Shown piece by piece: positions 43,423 to 51,600 of a stretch of DNA of 64,000 nucleotides. This DNA is from CBDFGN01 sp965247065. GTDB taxonomy: Bacteria; Bacteroidota; Bacteroidia; Cytophagales; Cyclobacteriaceae. Every line of letters starts with the position of its first letter. Positions within the stretch are counted from its first letter, which is position 1. The stretch is taken from contig CBDFGN010000006.1 of the NCBI GenBank assembly GCA_965247065.1, positions 1,550,001-1,614,000 on the forward strand, written 5' to 3'. A model generated the notes under the pieces. The model saw nothing but the letters and a program-made list of their open reading frames with translations. It was not told where the DNA came from and did not search any database. The position numbers and the translations under genes were made by a program.

Positions 43423-45092
43423 TCGATAGCATATATATTTTTCATCTGCCAACAGTCCAAAGAGACTATTTTAGAATCCTGTCCTTGAGACAATACCGAA
43501 ACTAAAGTGCTATCAGCTCTCCCCGGATAGACCCTTACGGATAGACATTGTCTATCATTTACAAATACTTCGACTACACTACGATCAATAAAAATCCTCA
43601 AATCTACCAACTCACCTTCTTTAATTAGCACAGGTGCTGATTCAGGAGGTCTCGATATGACATCTGGTAACATAGATGCATGAGATGTATCTATGCTAAT
43701 GATGCTCTCATATCTAGTAAGAGCTGATATCTGTGTTGACATAACCCTATTGGCTCTAATGTCATCAATAGGAGTCCGATATTTAAATCCTCTATTATTA
43801 AAAAAAGAAATTCTTGTGTACTCCTCTTTATCAGGTGAGCATAACACATCAATTTCAAGATGAGAAGCTAACATTGGCTCATATACTATTTGCATTTCGA
43901 TTGCATTCCCCTGAATACTGTCGAGAAATTCTTTCTTGTTCCTATATAGAATTCTAGAGTCTATATGGACATGACTCTTTCGCAATGATTCAATATTTCC
44001 AGCAGGCTGCATTTTTATATCATACTTGCCGTCAAGCGATAATCTTCTCGGCAAGGTCATAATCTGATCCCAATCCTTATTGCTTGGTTCGGGGGCTACT
44101 ATAGTTCCTTGAAAATAATCTTTTAAATATGAGTTTAATTGATGCGTTGGTTTTCCCGGATTCATATTAAAAATTACAATTAAGTCTTCTCCATCTACCG
44201 CTACACTGGGAGCATGAATTCCACTTGGAAAAGTCGCATTGAAATTAAATTTACCGTGAGAGTCGACAATGAACTTATCCCTTTTTTTGTCGTAATCACC
44301 AAGTAAATATTGGCCTCCACTCATATGACTAAAGAAAATAAGCGCATGCCTATTCCCAAATGGGAAAAAATACGGGCATGCACCATCGTCACCTAGAAGA
44401 GTAAATCTGTCGCCTTCAATAAATGGATGAAGGTATTCCCAGTTTACTAAATCTGCTGAGCGAAATAAAAAGTTCGTTGCTACGTGTTTTCCTTCTGGTC
44501 TGAATTCTTCTATACCAGCAGATATAGAATAATAATAGTCATCCTTTTTCCAAATGCATGGATCAAATATGCCATACTCAAATCCTTTTTCCCCTTCATC
44601 TGGAAATGGAATTACTGCATGATTAGTAAGTTTATCCCAGTTCAGAAGCAATGGATCGCGGGATACTGCTACCATGTTACCTATTCCATTCCCATGATAC
44701 ATGGCAATGACTCGATCCTCCTCAACCCAGGTAGTACCAGAATAGGAAGCATTTTCAGGTCCTGGATAAATTGCATAGGGTAATTCTTTCCAATTAATCA
44801 GATCCTCACTTATTGCATGTCCCCAATGTGATCTTGTCTCTTCCGGGGGAAATGCTTGATAAAATAAGTGCCATGACCCTTGCCAAAAACAAAGCCCATT
44901 AGGGTCATTAAGAGCATTTTCAGAATTTACATAATGATACAGGGGTCTATACGGATCATCTTCTTTATCCTTTCTTGCCTTTTCCATTCTCTTCATCAGG
45001 GCATTATCCTGTAATTCCTTTATCTGTCTTTCCTTTATCTGTGAGAATTGAAACTTCGGCGTTTTTGATTGAGGATACTCTATTTGTTTCAT
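43419..45092 (-). CDS. Glycoside hydrolase family 32-like protein with altered acid/base motif
   Basis: The 557-residue protein lacks a signal peptide and has a GH32 five-bladed propeller (about 50-360) plus a beta-sandwich (about 390-555; LRIFIDRSVVEVFVNDRQCLSVRVYP is diagnostic). The nucleophile Asp is in NDPNG (residue 63), and FDPC (176-179) replaces the usual RDP. The ECP motif that carries the acid/base Glu reads DDGACP (235-240), so Glu is replaced by Ala at 238. The enzyme may use another residue, act on a different sugar, or be inactive as a fructosidase. It faces the TRAP genes, suggesting cytoplasmic processing of the imported sugar. Confidence 0.88.
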   Translation of the reverse strand: MKQIEYPQSKTPKFQFSQIKERQIKELQDNALMKRMEKARKDKEDDPYRPLYHYVNSENALNDPNGLCFWQGSWHLFYQAFPPEETRSHWGHAISEDLINWKELPYAIYPGPENASYSGTTWVEEDRVIAMYHGNGIGNMVAVSRDPLLLNWDKLTNHAVIPFPDEGEKGFEYGIFDPCIWKKDDYYYSISAGIEEFRPEGKHVATNFLFRSADLVNWEYLHPFIEGDRFTLLGDDGACPYFFPFGNRHALIFFSHMSGGQYLLGDYDKKRDKFIVDSHGKFNFNATFPSGIHAPSVAVDGEDLIVIFNMNPGKPTHQLNSYLKDYFQGTIVAPEPSNKDWDQIMTLPRRLSLDGKYDIKMQPAGNIESLRKSHVHIDSRILYRNKKEFLDSIQGNAIEMQIVYEPMLASHLEIDVLCSPDKEEYTRISFFNNRGFKYRTPIDDIRANRVMSTQISALTRYESIISIDTSHASMLPDVISRPPESAPVLIKEGELVDLRIFIDRSVVEVFVNDRQCLSVRVYPGRADSTLVSVLSQGQDSKIVSLDCWQMKNIYAID

Positions 45093-45138
45093 TTATATTG
45101 TCCTTTATTCTATAAAAAGTAACTCCAATACTTTCATA

Positions 45139-46239
45139 ATGTTCCGTAATTATAATGATTGTCATAGTGTTATTTCAAGCGTAGTACTGTTTACTTCAGT
45201 AATCCTCTTGTCTTGTAGCAATGAATCAGGGCAGGGAGGATTAGTAAAAAATTCCTCAGTTCAAGTCATTGCATGGAAGGTTGGCGCTACACATCCAGCT
45301 AACTCATCAGTGTATATGGCATTAGAAGATTTAGCAAAAAAAGTTAGCGAGCTCAGTAATGGAAGACTAGTGCTTGAGACATATCCTGCCGATGCAATTG
45401 TTCCTTCAACAGAAACATATCCTTCACTTGTGAATGGTGTATTTGACGCAGCATTATTTTTTGGTACATCGATAGAAGGAAGAAACTCAGCATGGTCGCT
45501 TGCTAATCATACGCCAATGGGATTTGAAGACAGAGATGCCATTCAAATGTGGTATTATACTGATGATGGTATAGAAATGATTAACGAGTTGAGTGCAAAA
45601 GATAATGTAAAAGTAGAGCCATTTGTAGCCCAAGGAATGGAAATGGGAATGTTTTGTAGAGAACCAGTCAGATCGCTTGCAGATTTAGAAGGTAAAAAAT
45701 TACGTATAGGACCAGGACCACATACTGCAGTTTTTAGAAAATTTGGAGTTGAGACATTGGCTTTGGCATATCAAGAAACATATTCAGGCCTTGATAGAGG
45801 TGTTATTGATTGTGCAGAATGGGATGTTCCTTTCTCAAACTACCAAATGAAGTTGCATGAGGTAGGTCCTTATCTACTTTATCCTGCATGGTGGCAACCA
45901 AGTGCAATTTCTTTGATTGGTACAAGTCAGGAATCTTATGAAAAACTTCCAAAGGACTTAAAGGCAATTTGGGACACCACAGTAAGAGAAATTGGATTAG
46001 AATGGTCATTAAAATCTAAGGTACTAGATATTGAGAAAATGGAACTTATGTCTAAGGAATTAAAAGAAATTAACACGATTCCACCTGAGGAAATGGAAAA
46101 GATTAAGGTGGCAGTAAAAGACGTGCTGGCAGAATATGCAAGTAAAAACCCTGAGTATAAAAAGATATGGGAATCACAACAAAGTTTCAGAGAAAAATAT
46201 AATAAATTCCCTGCACTATTTCGTTTTCCCCAAGAATAA
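45139..46239 (+). CDS. dctP: TRAP transporter substrate-binding protein (DctP type), lipoprotein
   Basis: The 366-residue protein has a lipoprotein signal (VVLFTSVILLSCSNES) and the DctP two-lobed fold: AWKVGATHPANSSVYMALEDLAKKVSELSNGRLVLETYPA at the start, then MGMFCREPVRSLADLEGKKLRIGPGPHTAVFRKFGVE, where an Arg normally binds an acidic ligand, and AYQETYSGLDRGVIDCAEW. It is divergent from GH32 by 46 bases, so the two share a promoter region. It probably delivers an acidic sugar or oligosaccharide to the DctQ/DctM pair. Confidence 0.92.
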   Translation: MFRNYNDCHSVISSVVLFTSVILLSCSNESGQGGLVKNSSVQVIAWKVGATHPANSSVYMALEDLAKKVSELSNGRLVLETYPADAIVPSTETYPSLVNGVFDAALFFGTSIEGRNSAWSLANHTPMGFEDRDAIQMWYYTDDGIEMINELSAKDNVKVEPFVAQGMEMGMFCREPVRSLADLEGKKLRIGPGPHTAVFRKFGVETLALAYQETYSGLDRGVIDCAEWDVPFSNYQMKLHEVGPYLLYPAWWQPSAISLIGTSQESYEKLPKDLKAIWDTTVREIGLEWSLKSKVLDIEKMELMSKELKEINTIPPEEMEKIKVAVKDVLAEYASKNPEYKKIWESQQSFREKYNKFPALFRFPQE

Positions 46240-46296
46240 AGCTCTTAGGGCTATTCTCCTGACCCAAAGGGCTCTAACAAGCTTTCAGGTTTTTTC
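46238..46296 (+). terminator. Candidate terminator after dctP
   Basis: Imperfect stem AAAGCT-CTTAG paired with CTAACAAGCTTT, then CAGGTTTTTTCCC. The stem has mismatches, so confidence is moderate. Confidence 0.5.
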
Positions 46297-46324
46297 CCTC
46301 CCCCCTCCCTTTTTCTCACAACGG

Positions 46325-46420
46325 CGATTCAGAGTGTGGGTTTAATTGTGAGCCTGCCTACCAAGTGTAACGGATCGCCTAATTCATGAGCTCCAATTTA
46401 GTATCTCCGCTTTAGTGAAG
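46325..46420. repeat. Dispersed intergenic repeat, member 5
   Basis: Contains CAGAGTGTGGGTTTAATTGTG and, 65 bases on, TATCTCCGCTTTAGTG, resembling the GTGTGAG... and CCGCTTAAGTCC parts of member 1. Confidence 0.4.
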
Positions 46421-46453
46421 TCCTCCAAGCACTTCCAAAATCCCCCGCCCGTC

Positions 46454-46507
46454 GTGACAAAAGGCATATAATGTAACTTTGGTAAAGTTGCACATTTGTT
46501 AGGATTC
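46454..46507. repeat. attC-like site at the 5' boundary of the DUF1080 unit
   Basis: Short palindrome: GTGACAAAA ... ATTTGTTAG outside, TGTAACTTT-GGT-AAAGTTGCACA inside. It ends in GTTAGGATTC (46498-46507). The 15 bases CATTTGTTAGGATTC occur again as a perfect inverted copy at 47395-47409, after the gene. A TAACTTTGG at 46474-46482 also fits the -7 promoter consensus, so the site may carry a promoter. Confidence 0.6.
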
Positions 46508-46525
46508 ATTTACAGAAACGAAAGC

Positions 46526-47371
46526 ATGAAATTTTTAATTCGATTGATCCCTTTTATGGTACTACTCTCCTGCACTAACTCAAAATCTGATAAAAATGAA
46601 TGGGTATCACTTTGGAATGGAAAGGATTTAACTGGCTGGCATACCTATTTTGCAAGTCCCTTTTCCGGAATGGATAAGAATCAAAGCGGTTTTCTGGGTC
46701 TGAATAATCTCTCACAAGACGTAATTAAAGTAGTCACATTGGAAGATGGCAATGCGATTAGAATCTCAGGTGTTGCGTGGGGAATGATGTTTACTAAAGA
46801 AGAGTATGGCAATTATCATCTCAAACTAAAAGTCAAATGGGGCAATGAAATGCATGTACCTAGAGAAAATGGACCCAGAGATAGTGGCTTACTATATCAC
46901 GGATTTGGTGAACCCGGATCTGCAGCTGTCTGGATGAGCTCCCAAGAATTGCAAATTCAGGAAGGTGATATGGGAGACTACTGGCCAACAGGGGATATAG
47001 AAATTGACGTACCTAGCAAACTTAGGGATAGTTTATTTTATCAATATCACGAACAATACAAGCTTCGCACCTATTACTTTGCTGAAATAATTGAAGAAGG
47101 TTTATTAGATAGTTTGGCAAAACGAAGAGTTATAAAGTTTTCTGATAAGGAGAATCCTCAGGGAGAATGGAATGAAATAGAGTTAATCTGTTACGGAGAT
47201 TCGAGTATTCATATGGTTAATGGTTCGGTTGTAATGCGTTTATTCAATTCTCGAAAGATGAGTGATAAAGGTCCTGTAGCGTCTGGAAAAATAATACTTC
47301 AATCGGAAGGGGCGGAAGTTTATTATAAGGACATACGCCTGAAATATATTGACAAAATGCCAGAGTTATAA
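46526..47371 (+). CDS. DUF1080 (3-keto-disaccharide hydrolase-like) lipoprotein
   Basis: From ATG 46526 (MKFLIRLIPFMVLLSCTNSK) the protein is about 281 residues with a lipobox. The body is a concanavalin-like DUF1080 fold: WVSLWNGKDLTGWHTYF at the start (the family hallmark), GNYHLKLKVKWG, GPRDSGLLYHGFGEPG, MSSQELQIQEGDMGDYW and GKIILQSEGAEVYYKDIRLKYI at the end. Relatives act on modified disaccharides or bind sugars in the envelope. The gene is enclosed by the attC-like sites at 46454 and 47395, so it looks like a single-gene cassette. It may work with the TRAP/GH32 set beside it. Confidence 0.88.
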   Translation: MKFLIRLIPFMVLLSCTNSKSDKNEWVSLWNGKDLTGWHTYFASPFSGMDKNQSGFLGLNNLSQDVIKVVTLEDGNAIRISGVAWGMMFTKEEYGNYHLKLKVKWGNEMHVPRENGPRDSGLLYHGFGEPGSAAVWMSSQELQIQEGDMGDYWPTGDIEIDVPSKLRDSLFYQYHEQYKLRTYYFAEIIEEGLLDSLAKRRVIKFSDKENPQGEWNEIELICYGDSSIHMVNGSVVMRLFNSRKMSDKGPVASGKIILQSEGAEVYYKDIRLKYIDKMPEL

Positions 47372-47394
47372 GGTATTCCAGTTAATCAATAAAA

Positions 47395-47520
47395 GAATCC
47401 TAACAAATGCTAAAATGAATATGCGAACTGAGCTATTCGAAAAGTATCTACAGATATCAAACTTAAGTGCTCCTAGCAATTGGGGCGCACACTCATTTTA
47501 GCTAGACGTTGTGTGCAACT
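47395..47520. repeat. attC-like site between the DUF1080 and sigma-factor units
   Basis: The left end GAATCCTAAC (47395-47404) is the exact reverse complement of the DUF1080 unit's start (46498-46507). The arms are GCTAAAATGAATATGCG (47409-47425) and CGCACACTCATTTTAGC, near-perfect inverted repeats. The right end is GTTGTGTGCAACT (47508-47520), matched by the reverse complement at the next site. About 125 bases in all. Confidence 0.7.
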
Positions 47521-47530
47521 AAAAAAAGAA

Positions 47531-48328
47531 ATGACTACAGAAATATTAACAAAGGAGTTTGAGGATTTCAAAGGACAACTAAAGTCCTACATTTTACGAA
47601 TAACCGTAGGTGTTCAAGACACAGAGGACATTCTTCAGAACACTTACATTAAAGCTCATTCAAAACTGGACACCTTTAAGGGCGAATCCTCTCTAAAAAC
47701 ATGGGTCTTTGCTATTGCCTCCAATCTAGCAATGGACTTTTTGAAATCAAAGAAACGCTGGACAGAAAACACGACTGACATTTGCAAAGAGGCTGCCATG
47801 CAGAATCAAGAGTTTTTTCAGGAAGCCCTGCAAATCAGGGAAACATCACCACAAGGTCATTTCGAGATAAAGGAACATATTACTTTTTGTTTCACTTGCG
47901 TTTCCAAATCGCTTCCCCTGGAGCAGCAATTGGCGTTGCTTCTCAAAGAGGTGTATGAATTCAAAGTGAAGGAAATAGCTCAAATCCTTGACCAAACGGA
48001 GGCTATGGTAAAATACTACTTACATGTGGGGCGCAGCAAAATGATTGAAGTTTTTGACCATCGTTGCTCTCTAATCAACAAAAAAGGAGTCTGCCATCAA
48101 TGCACTGAACTAAATGGGATTTTCAATCCAAAGCAAAATGCACAGGAAGAGCTGGTAAAAATTCAAATGGTGAGAGATGCCAGTATAAAAGACAAAAAGG
48201 AACTATTTGACTTGCGGATGAACATCCTTAAAGAAATCGACCCATTTGACTCGCCCGCTGCAGAATTGCAACTACATCATTTAGAGCACAATAGACAGGT
48301 AATGGAAGGGTATTTGATAAAAAGTTAA
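47531..48328 (+). CDS. Sigma-70 family RNA polymerase sigma factor with C-terminal cysteine-containing extension
   Basis: From ATG 47531 (MTTEILTKEFEDFKGQLKSYI) the product is about 265 residues. Region 2 (QDTEDILQNTYIKAHSKLDTF, SSLKTWVFAIASNLAMDFLK) and region 4 (LLKEVYEFKVKEIAQILDQTEAMVKYYLHVGRSKMIE) are both present. A C-terminal extension of about 80 residues contains CHQCTELNGIFNPKQNAQEEL, a CxxC that could bind zinc. The 17 residues before this ATG lie inside the attC-like site and are not real. It is followed within the same unit by SRPBCC and DUF6855-like genes, which may be its targets or partners. AT-rich. Confidence 0.85.
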   Translation: MTTEILTKEFEDFKGQLKSYILRITVGVQDTEDILQNTYIKAHSKLDTFKGESSLKTWVFAIASNLAMDFLKSKKRWTENTTDICKEAAMQNQEFFQEALQIRETSPQGHFEIKEHITFCFTCVSKSLPLEQQLALLLKEVYEFKVKEIAQILDQTEAMVKYYLHVGRSKMIEVFDHRCSLINKKGVCHQCTELNGIFNPKQNAQEELVKIQMVRDASIKDKKELFDLRMNILKEIDPFDSPAAELQLHHLEHNRQVMEGYLIKS

Positions 48329-48350
48329 CCGCTTTGCCTATCATTTTGAA

Positions 48351-48893
48351 TTGCCCAATCGTCAAAAGACCAAAAACAATTTCACAACGAAAAAACTAAC
48401 ACTAATTCTATTGCTTATGAACACCGTAGCGACAATGGGACAGAACGGCAAGGCCGCAACAATCAAGAAAACATTTAACCGAGAAACCACAGTAGGTATC
48501 AATATTCAAACAGATGCCGCTATCATTTGGACATTGCTTACGAATGCTTCCGATTTTCCGAGATGGAACTCCACCATAGTTTCGCTGGAAGGGGAAATAA
48601 AGAAGGGTGGAAAAATCAAACTGAAATCAACCCTTGATGAAAAGCGAACATTCAAGTTAAAGGTGAAAGAATTTGAACCGGAAAAACGAATGGTTTGGGG
48701 AGATGGAAAGGGAAACAGGGTTTACACAATCACAAAAAATAACAACGGTGGGATGACCTTCACCATGACCGAGAAAATAGGTGGGTTGATGTTTCCTATG
48801 TACGCCAAGTACATTCCGCCAATTGACGAAACATTCGAGCAGTTTGCAGCCGACCTCAAAAAAGAAGCAGAAACGATTTCACAAACCAAATAA
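48351..48893 (+). CDS. SRPBCC-family protein with signal peptide-like N-terminus
   Basis: The 180-residue product from TTG 48351 has a hydrophobic stretch (LTLILLLMNTVATMGQ) followed by a START/SRPBCC-type lipid or small-molecule binding fold: TVGINIQTDAAIIWTLLTNASDFPRWNSTIVSLEGEI, VWGDGKGNRVYTIT and GLMFPMYAKYIPPIDETFEQF. An ATG at 48417 would remove the signal-like part. The choice decides whether it is exported or cytoplasmic; I cannot settle it. It lies 22 bases after the sigma factor and 10 bases before the next gene, probably in one transcript. Confidence 0.8.
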   Translation: MPNRQKTKNNFTTKKLTLILLLMNTVATMGQNGKAATIKKTFNRETTVGINIQTDAAIIWTLLTNASDFPRWNSTIVSLEGEIKKGGKIKLKSTLDEKRTFKLKVKEFEPEKRMVWGDGKGNRVYTITKNNNGGMTFTMTEKIGGLMFPMYAKYIPPIDETFEQFAADLKKEAETISQTK

Positions 48894-48903
48894 ACTGACA
48901 ACC

Positions 48904-49317
48904 ATGAACTATAAAGAAAAAATAGGAACTAAAGACAATCCTCTAACCCTCAAAACACCACCTCTTTCATCTGAATACACCATGCACGTTGACGAAAAAG
49001 ACGGGCAAGAGATTCTTGTTTGCACAGTAAAATCAACAGTTCTGCACTACGACATCCGTTGCCTTAAGGATCTTCATACCATGCTGAAAGAACATGGTGA
49101 CTGGATGGAACTGGGAAGCAAAGACGAGAAGGCGGACACCGGAGAAGGAACTGTGGAGCATTGGGGTCGTTCAACAAATAATCCAGTGGGCGGTTGGTAC
49201 GGACTGAAAAAAGGGTTCAAGGGACGTTTTGGCATGTATATTCCACCCTTAATGGAAGTGCTTGGACTTGCAGAAGTAACACATGACAAAAGGGGCAATA
49301 AAATGAAAGCAAAATAA
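48904..49317 (+). CDS. Conserved hypothetical protein (DUF6855-like)
   Basis: From ATG 48904 (MNYKEKIGTKDNPLTLKTPP) the protein is 137 residues, soluble. The conserved stretches are SSEYTMHVDEKDGQEILVCTV, LHTMLKEHGDWMELGSKDEK, TVEHWGRSTNNPVGGWYGLKKG and RFGMYIPPLMEVLGLAEV. I believe this is the family called DUF6855, found scattered in Bacteroidetes; its function is unknown. An earlier in-frame start within the SRPBCC gene is unlikely. The gene ends 5-10 bases before the attC-like site at 49322, completing the three-gene unit. Confidence 0.75.
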   Translation: MNYKEKIGTKDNPLTLKTPPLSSEYTMHVDEKDGQEILVCTVKSTVLHYDIRCLKDLHTMLKEHGDWMELGSKDEKADTGEGTVEHWGRSTNNPVGGWYGLKKGFKGRFGMYIPPLMEVLGLAEVTHDKRGNKMKAK

Positions 49318-49321
49318 AAAA

Positions 49322-49461
49322 AGCTGCACACAACTAAGTATAAAATACATAGGGCAGACAAGGGTTTCAGAGAGTTAAGTGCTTTCAATTAGCATTTATC
49401 TCGGTTGAGGAAAGTGCTCATAAAGCCCTACGCTTTTTATACAAACCGTTGTGTGTAATTC
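49322..49461. repeat. attC-like site after the sigma/SRPBCC/DUF6855-like unit
   Basis: The left end AGCTGCACACAACT is the reverse complement (12 of 13 positions) of the unit's start GTTGTGTGCAACT (47508). The outer arms are CACACAAC (49327-49334) and GTTGTGTG (49448-49455), perfectly paired. The inner arms are GTATAAAA with TTTTATAC (49338-49345, 49435-49442) and AGGGC with GCCCT. About 130 bases, the shape of a large attC. Confidence 0.75.
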
Positions 49462-49488
49462 AAATAAAGGAAATCGTAAAATGATAAT

Positions 49489-49929
49489 ATGAAATATAAA
49501 GGCTCAATAGACATAAATCAATCAAGAGAAAAAGTGACTGAACTTTTTATAAACCCTGGTAAGCTAAAGGAATATCAAGATGGATTTATAAAAAAGGAAT
49601 TGATTGAAGGGAATGCAGGAGAAAATGGAGCGGTCTCTAGAATGTATTACCGATATGGAAAACGTGATATGATTCTAACCGAAACTGTTACCAAAAATAA
49701 TCTTCCCATTTCATTTGAAGCTAGTTATCACCATAAGCATATGGACAATACGATGAAATGTACGTTTACCGAGATTAGTGAAAACCAAACCCTATATGAA
49801 TACGAATTTGAGTATACCAGAATAAATTGGTTCTTACCGAAACTAATGGCTATCCTATTCCCGAGTTTATATCGAAAACAAGGAGAAAAATGGATGAAAC
49901 AATTTAAAATATTTGCTGAAAAACAATAA
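49489..49929 (+). CDS. SRPBCC-family protein
   Basis: The 146-residue cytoplasmic protein has the SRPBCC pattern: MKYKGSIDINQSREKVTELFINPGKLKEYQDGF at the start, AVSRMYYRYGKRDMILTETV, FEASYHHKHMDNTMKCTFTEI and a final helix (YRKQGEKWMKQFKIFAEKQ). These folds bind hydrophobic ligands. It is the first gene after the attC-like site (start of unit GTTGTGTGTAATTC) and 3 bases upstream of the 49933 gene, so the two form one transcript. The function is not specified. Confidence 0.82.
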   Translation: MKYKGSIDINQSREKVTELFINPGKLKEYQDGFIKKELIEGNAGENGAVSRMYYRYGKRDMILTETVTKNNLPISFEASYHHKHMDNTMKCTFTEISENQTLYEYEFEYTRINWFLPKLMAILFPSLYRKQGEKWMKQFKIFAEKQ

Positions 49930-49932
49930 ACA

Positions 49933-50256
49933 ATGTGGGAGGAAAAATTAAAAATTTATGACAGCCTGGTAGCAAGATGTGGTCGATTTGAAAGAAAAGG
50001 AAAAACAATGCCTTTCACTTCTGCCAACGGACATATGTTTTCGCTTTTCAATAAAGCAGGAGAAATAGGAATTAGGTTTTCAAAGGAAGTCCAAAAAAAG
50101 TACATTAAGGAATTTGACTCGTCTATTTACAAATCGTACAATTCTATAATGCACGGTTATGTTCTAATACCTGAAAAGATGCTTGAAGACCTGGATAATC
50201 TAGCCAAATATTTAGACGAAAGCTACGATTATGTTATGAGTCTTGATCCAAAATAA
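49933..50256 (+). CDS. TfoX N-terminal-like small protein
   Basis: The 107-residue protein reads MWEEKLKIYDSLVARCGRFERKGKTMPFTSANGHMFSLFNKAGEIGIRFSKEV, with a C-terminal YVLIPEKMLEDLDNLAKYLDESYDYVMSL. The ERKGKTMPFTSANGHMFSLF part resembles the TfoX N-terminal domain in Bacteroidetes hypothetical proteins. TfoX proper controls competence in other phyla; here the role is unknown. It lies 3 bases after the SRPBCC gene. The expected 3' cassette end (reverse complement of GTTGTGTGTAATTC) was not found beyond it. Confidence 0.65.
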   Translation: MWEEKLKIYDSLVARCGRFERKGKTMPFTSANGHMFSLFNKAGEIGIRFSKEVQKKYIKEFDSSIYKSYNSIMHGYVLIPEKMLEDLDNLAKYLDESYDYVMSLDPK

Positions 50257-50445
50257 TCAGTAGTGCTAAAAGCTGATGGCTAGTAAAAGAATTCTATTAA
50301 ATTTTGAATATATCTCGAGCCCCAATTTGGCTATACTCGGTTTTGAAGATCATGTGATATATTCACTACCTGACAAACAATCTGATGAATAACCGTAGCT
50401 TTAGTAGGTTGAAATAGTTGCTACTCAAATTAAAAGAAGGAACAA

Positions 50446-51600
50446 ATGACCTTGATCAAAACAATGGATCTCTTGAGCGCCCTGATTGTTATCGCTACTT
50501 GCACAGGCTGTCCAAACTGGGCCAGATCTCAAAATCCAGGAGAACAAATCCCTTCCAACGATAATTATGTTTCACAGACACCCACCCAATTCGAAGTGGA
50601 TCCCGACTGGCCCAAACCCTTACCCCACAATTGGCTACTTGGTGAGGTTCCCGGTGTGGCCGTCGACGCAAATGATCATGTTTGGATTTTGCAACGACCT
50701 CACTCTCTTTCTGATCGTGAAACAGCTGCGGCTCAAAACCCGCCGGAATCCGAATGCTGTATCCCGGCTCCCTCAGTCATTGAATTCGATCCCGAGGGAA
50801 ACGTGGTGCAAGCTTGGGGCAATCCGGATACAAGCCAGCAATGGTTCGCATATGAGCACGGTCTATTTGTTGACAATGATGGTAATGTATGGGTTGGCGG
50901 TAACAGCGAAGATGACCAGGTAGTTCTAAAGCTTTCCAATGAGGGAGAATTACTACTGAAAATTGGTGAATGGGGGATTACCGGTGGCAGCGGCGACACC
51001 GGCCATCTGGGAAAACCGGCGGATATAGCCGTAGATCTGGATGCTAACGAGGTTTATATTGCCGACGGTTATGGCAATCGACGGGTAATCATTTTTGATT
51101 CAGAAACCGGCGAATACAAACGACACTGGGGAGCCTACGGTGAAGCGCCTCATGATAAGGAGCTACCCGCATACGACCCCAATGCCCCCCCAACACGGTC
51201 TTTTCGAAACCCGGTTCATGCTGTTCGGATATCTGACGATAATCTGGTTTACACCGCGGATCGGGTAAACGATAGGGTTCAGGTTTTTCAGAAAGATGGC
51301 ACTTTTGTCGCTGAATCGCTTATTGCCACCGAGACTCTTGGAGCCGGTTCCGTGTGGGATATTGAGTTTTCTACTGATTCGGAGCAGACTTACGCCTACG
51401 TTGCTGACGCGATGAACCGGAAGGTTTGGATTCTTGAACGAAAGAACCTGAAGGTTGTTGGATCGTTTGGACATGGTGGCCGAAATGCCGGCTATTTCGG
51501 CTGGGTTCATAATATAGCAATGGATTCACAAGGAAATTTGTATACAGGTGAGGTAATACCGGGAAGCCGCCTTCAGAGATTTAGACCTGTTGCTGATTGA
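50446..51600 (+). CDS. NHL/six-bladed beta-propeller secreted protein
   Basis: The 384-residue protein has a signal or lipoprotein-like start (LSALIVIATCTGCPNW) and six NHL-type blades: LLGEVPGVAVDANDHVWIL, YEHGLFVDNDGNVWVGG, KPADIAVDLDANEVYIADGYGNRRVIIFD, HAVRISDDNLVYTADRVNDRVQVF, IEFSTDSEQTYAYVADAMNRKVWIL and VHNIAMDSQGNLYTGE. Such proteins resemble peptidyl-amidoglycolate lyases and many sugar- or ligand-binding propellers. A purine-rich AGAAGGA lies 7-10 bases before the start. The cysteine pair ECCIP is notable. The exact activity is unknown. Confidence 0.82.
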   Translation: MTLIKTMDLLSALIVIATCTGCPNWARSQNPGEQIPSNDNYVSQTPTQFEVDPDWPKPLPHNWLLGEVPGVAVDANDHVWILQRPHSLSDRETAAAQNPPESECCIPAPSVIEFDPEGNVVQAWGNPDTSQQWFAYEHGLFVDNDGNVWVGGNSEDDQVVLKLSNEGELLLKIGEWGITGGSGDTGHLGKPADIAVDLDANEVYIADGYGNRRVIIFDSETGEYKRHWGAYGEAPHDKELPAYDPNAPPTRSFRNPVHAVRISDDNLVYTADRVNDRVQVFQKDGTFVAESLIATETLGAGSVWDIEFSTDSEQTYAYVADAMNRKVWILERKNLKVVGSFGHGGRNAGYFGWVHNIAMDSQGNLYTGEVIPGSRLQRFRPVAD

